Positions 12,853 through 13,923 of a stretch of DNA of 13,923 nt are shown here, in pieces. Where the stretch lies: NCBI GenBank assembly GCA_016839425.1, contig JAEOUI010000302.1, forward strand, positions 1 through 13,923, in the 5' to 3' direction. This stretch comes from Promethearchaeota archaeon. GTDB lineage: Archaea; Asgardarchaeota; Lokiarchaeia; Sigynarchaeales; SOKP01. The position numbers and the translations under genes were made by a program. Below the pieces are notes generated by a model. It was not told where the DNA came from and did not search any database. It saw nothing but the letters and a program-made list of their open reading frames with translations. How positions within the stretch are numbered: the first letter of the stretch is position 1; every line of letters starts with the position of its first letter.

Positions 12853-13917
12853 ATGGTTCTAAATCAGACCAAGCGAAAAATTTTCAAGGATAGGTTTAGG
12901 TTTTTAATCTACGAAATTTGTATATGTTTTTTCTTGATCTTCTTAATTTCGACTCTTGAATGGCTCATCATTCCAATATCGTTAAATCCCGAAGTGTCAG
13001 GTGTGATTTTTTACGCCATTCGAGCGATTTTCGTGTTTTTAACGATACCACTAACGACATTTTTATTAGATAAATATGTTAGCTCTTATAAAGAGAAATT
13101 AGAGAAAAAAAAATCAAAAATATCTGCATTCAAGAGTCATGTAATGCTTTATAAAATTTCCAAAAGTAATTATAAATACCAACTTTTATACGGAGTTTTA
13201 TTGTTATTTTTAGTTTTCATCCCAATAAATTTTTTGTTATATGTTTTAGTTCCTGAAATGTTTTTAATTCATTATTTTTTAGCAAACTTGAACATCTTGA
13301 ATTCTTATTTCTTTATCAATAATTTTGTTATATTTTTTGTTTTATTAGTTATCGTACAAACATCTATCGTGTTTGTTGAAGAATCGATTTATAGAGGTTT
13401 TGTATTTAAGAGAGGCAGCGAACAATTTAATCAGATTTCGGCTGTCTTTGTATCTTCTTATTTTTATTGTTTTTCAGTGCTTAATTATCGGATTAACTAC
13501 TTGCAAATAGGTATAAATTCCTTCTATCCCCTTATTTGGTTCTTTCCTTTGTTCCTTATAGGATTAATTCTTTCACTCTTTACATTGAGAAAAAAATGGA
13601 TTTTTCCTGCTATATTCTCCCATTCCGTGAGTAATATCATTATGTTTGTTATAATTTGGTCCTTTTCTAATGGATGGGAACTTATAGAAATATTACTCGT
13701 AATTTTTATTCCATTAATAGGAATTGGCTTAATTCTTTTAATCTTTCAATACGATCGGATTAAAGATGGCATTAAGACTGGGTTAGAAATGTTAAAACAA
13801 TACAAGAAAAACGACGATAAAGAGAAAGAGACGAAAAGCGATAAAAGTTTCCGGATAATTATTGATTTTATCGTGGGATTTTTAGTATTTATAATTGGAT
13901 TATTAATTACAATATAA
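12853..13917 (+). CDS. CPBP family (CAAX-protease-like) polytopic membrane protein
   Basis: A 354-residue integral membrane protein with about eight hydrophobic segments (near 22-42, 49-72, 110-136, 155-175, 195-212, 224-245, 275-298 and 334-354). The CPBP (Abi) intramembrane protease motifs lie in the middle: EESIYR at 176-181 (motif 1, EExxxR), FSVLN at 207-211 in the place of motif 2 (FxxxH), and HSVSN at 257-261 (motif 3). Motif 2 therefore has Asn211 where the family has His, which may mean altered or lost protease activity; some family members act as non-proteolytic partners. Basic loops (residues 75-94 and 315-332) suggest cytoplasmic faces. In other organisms such proteins cleave prenylated CAAX proteins or confer bacteriocin self-immunity; the substrate here is unknown. 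It is divergent from the TetR pair, whose operators lie in the shared 238-base gap. The frame ends inside the window. Confidence 0.85.
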   Translation: MVLNQTKRKIFKDRFRFLIYEICICFFLIFLISTLEWLIIPISLNPEVSGVIFYAIRAIFVFLTIPLTTFLLDKYVSSYKEKLEKKKSKISAFKSHVMLYKISKSNYKYQLLYGVLLLFLVFIPINFLLYVLVPEMFLIHYFLANLNILNSYFFINNFVIFFVLLVIVQTSIVFVEESIYRGFVFKRGSEQFNQISAVFVSSYFYCFSVLNYRINYLQIGINSFYPLIWFFPLFLIGLILSLFTLRKKWIFPAIFSHSVSNIIMFVIIWSFSNGWELIEILLVIFIPLIGIGLILLIFQYDRIKDGIKTGLEMLKQYKKNDDKEKETKSDKSFRIIIDFIVGFLVFIIGLLITI

Positions 13918-13923
13918 AATAAG

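Overview
This is an AT-rich stretch of chromosome from an archaeon, most plausibly an Asgard (Lokiarchaeia-like) lineage. The archaeal call rests on TATA-like boxes about 40 bases before several start codons, oligo-T tracts instead of classical hairpin terminators, Shine-Dalgarno sequences only on some genes (chiefly internal or leadered ones), a large secreted C25 protease with a PKD array and a C-terminal PGF-type membrane tail, and a soluble PAS-PAS histidine kinase. The Asgard assignment is inference from overall gene flavour, not from a marker gene. No rRNA, tRNA, transposase, integrase or CRISPR array is visible.

Layout. 1-1.2 kb (+): an aldo/keto reductase fused to a C-terminal iron-sulfur domain. 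1.3-2.8 kb (+): a compact three-gene cassette made of a proteasome-beta-like Ntn hydrolase whose catalytic Thr lies directly after the initiator Met, an unrecognised 94-residue protein, and a translationally coupled Fic/Doc enzyme. 2.8-3.6 kb: non-coding or degenerate AT-rich DNA with a pair of competing hairpins and one doubtful lysine-rich micro-ORF. 3.6-8.1 kb (-): a secreted, membrane-anchored gingipain-type protease with six PKD domains, followed by a small cytosolic protein resembling the DUF1629/Imm11 family. 8.5-10.2 kb (+): a PAS-PAS sensor histidine kinase with no response regulator next to it. 10.5-11.0 kb: two small genes facing each other, an unrecognised 73-residue protein (+) and a very acidic Asp/Tyr-rich 56-residue protein (-). 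11.2-12.6 kb (-): two tandem paralogous TetR regulators. 12.85-13.9 kb (+): a polytopic CPBP (CAAX-protease-like) membrane protein divergent from the TetR pair.

How the genes may work together. The Ntn hydrolase, the 94-residue protein and the Fic/Doc gene look like one transcription unit and are the best candidate here for an undescribed module, either toxin-antitoxin-like or protein-modification-plus-proteolysis. The C25 protease and DUF1629-like gene are adjacent and co-oriented, which is suggestive but weak evidence of a link. The distal TetR gene has two palindromes sharing the half-site TCATT/AATGA, one over its TATA box and one over its start codon, so it is probably autoregulated and may also control the divergent CPBP gene. 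The remaining genes look like independent single-gene units.
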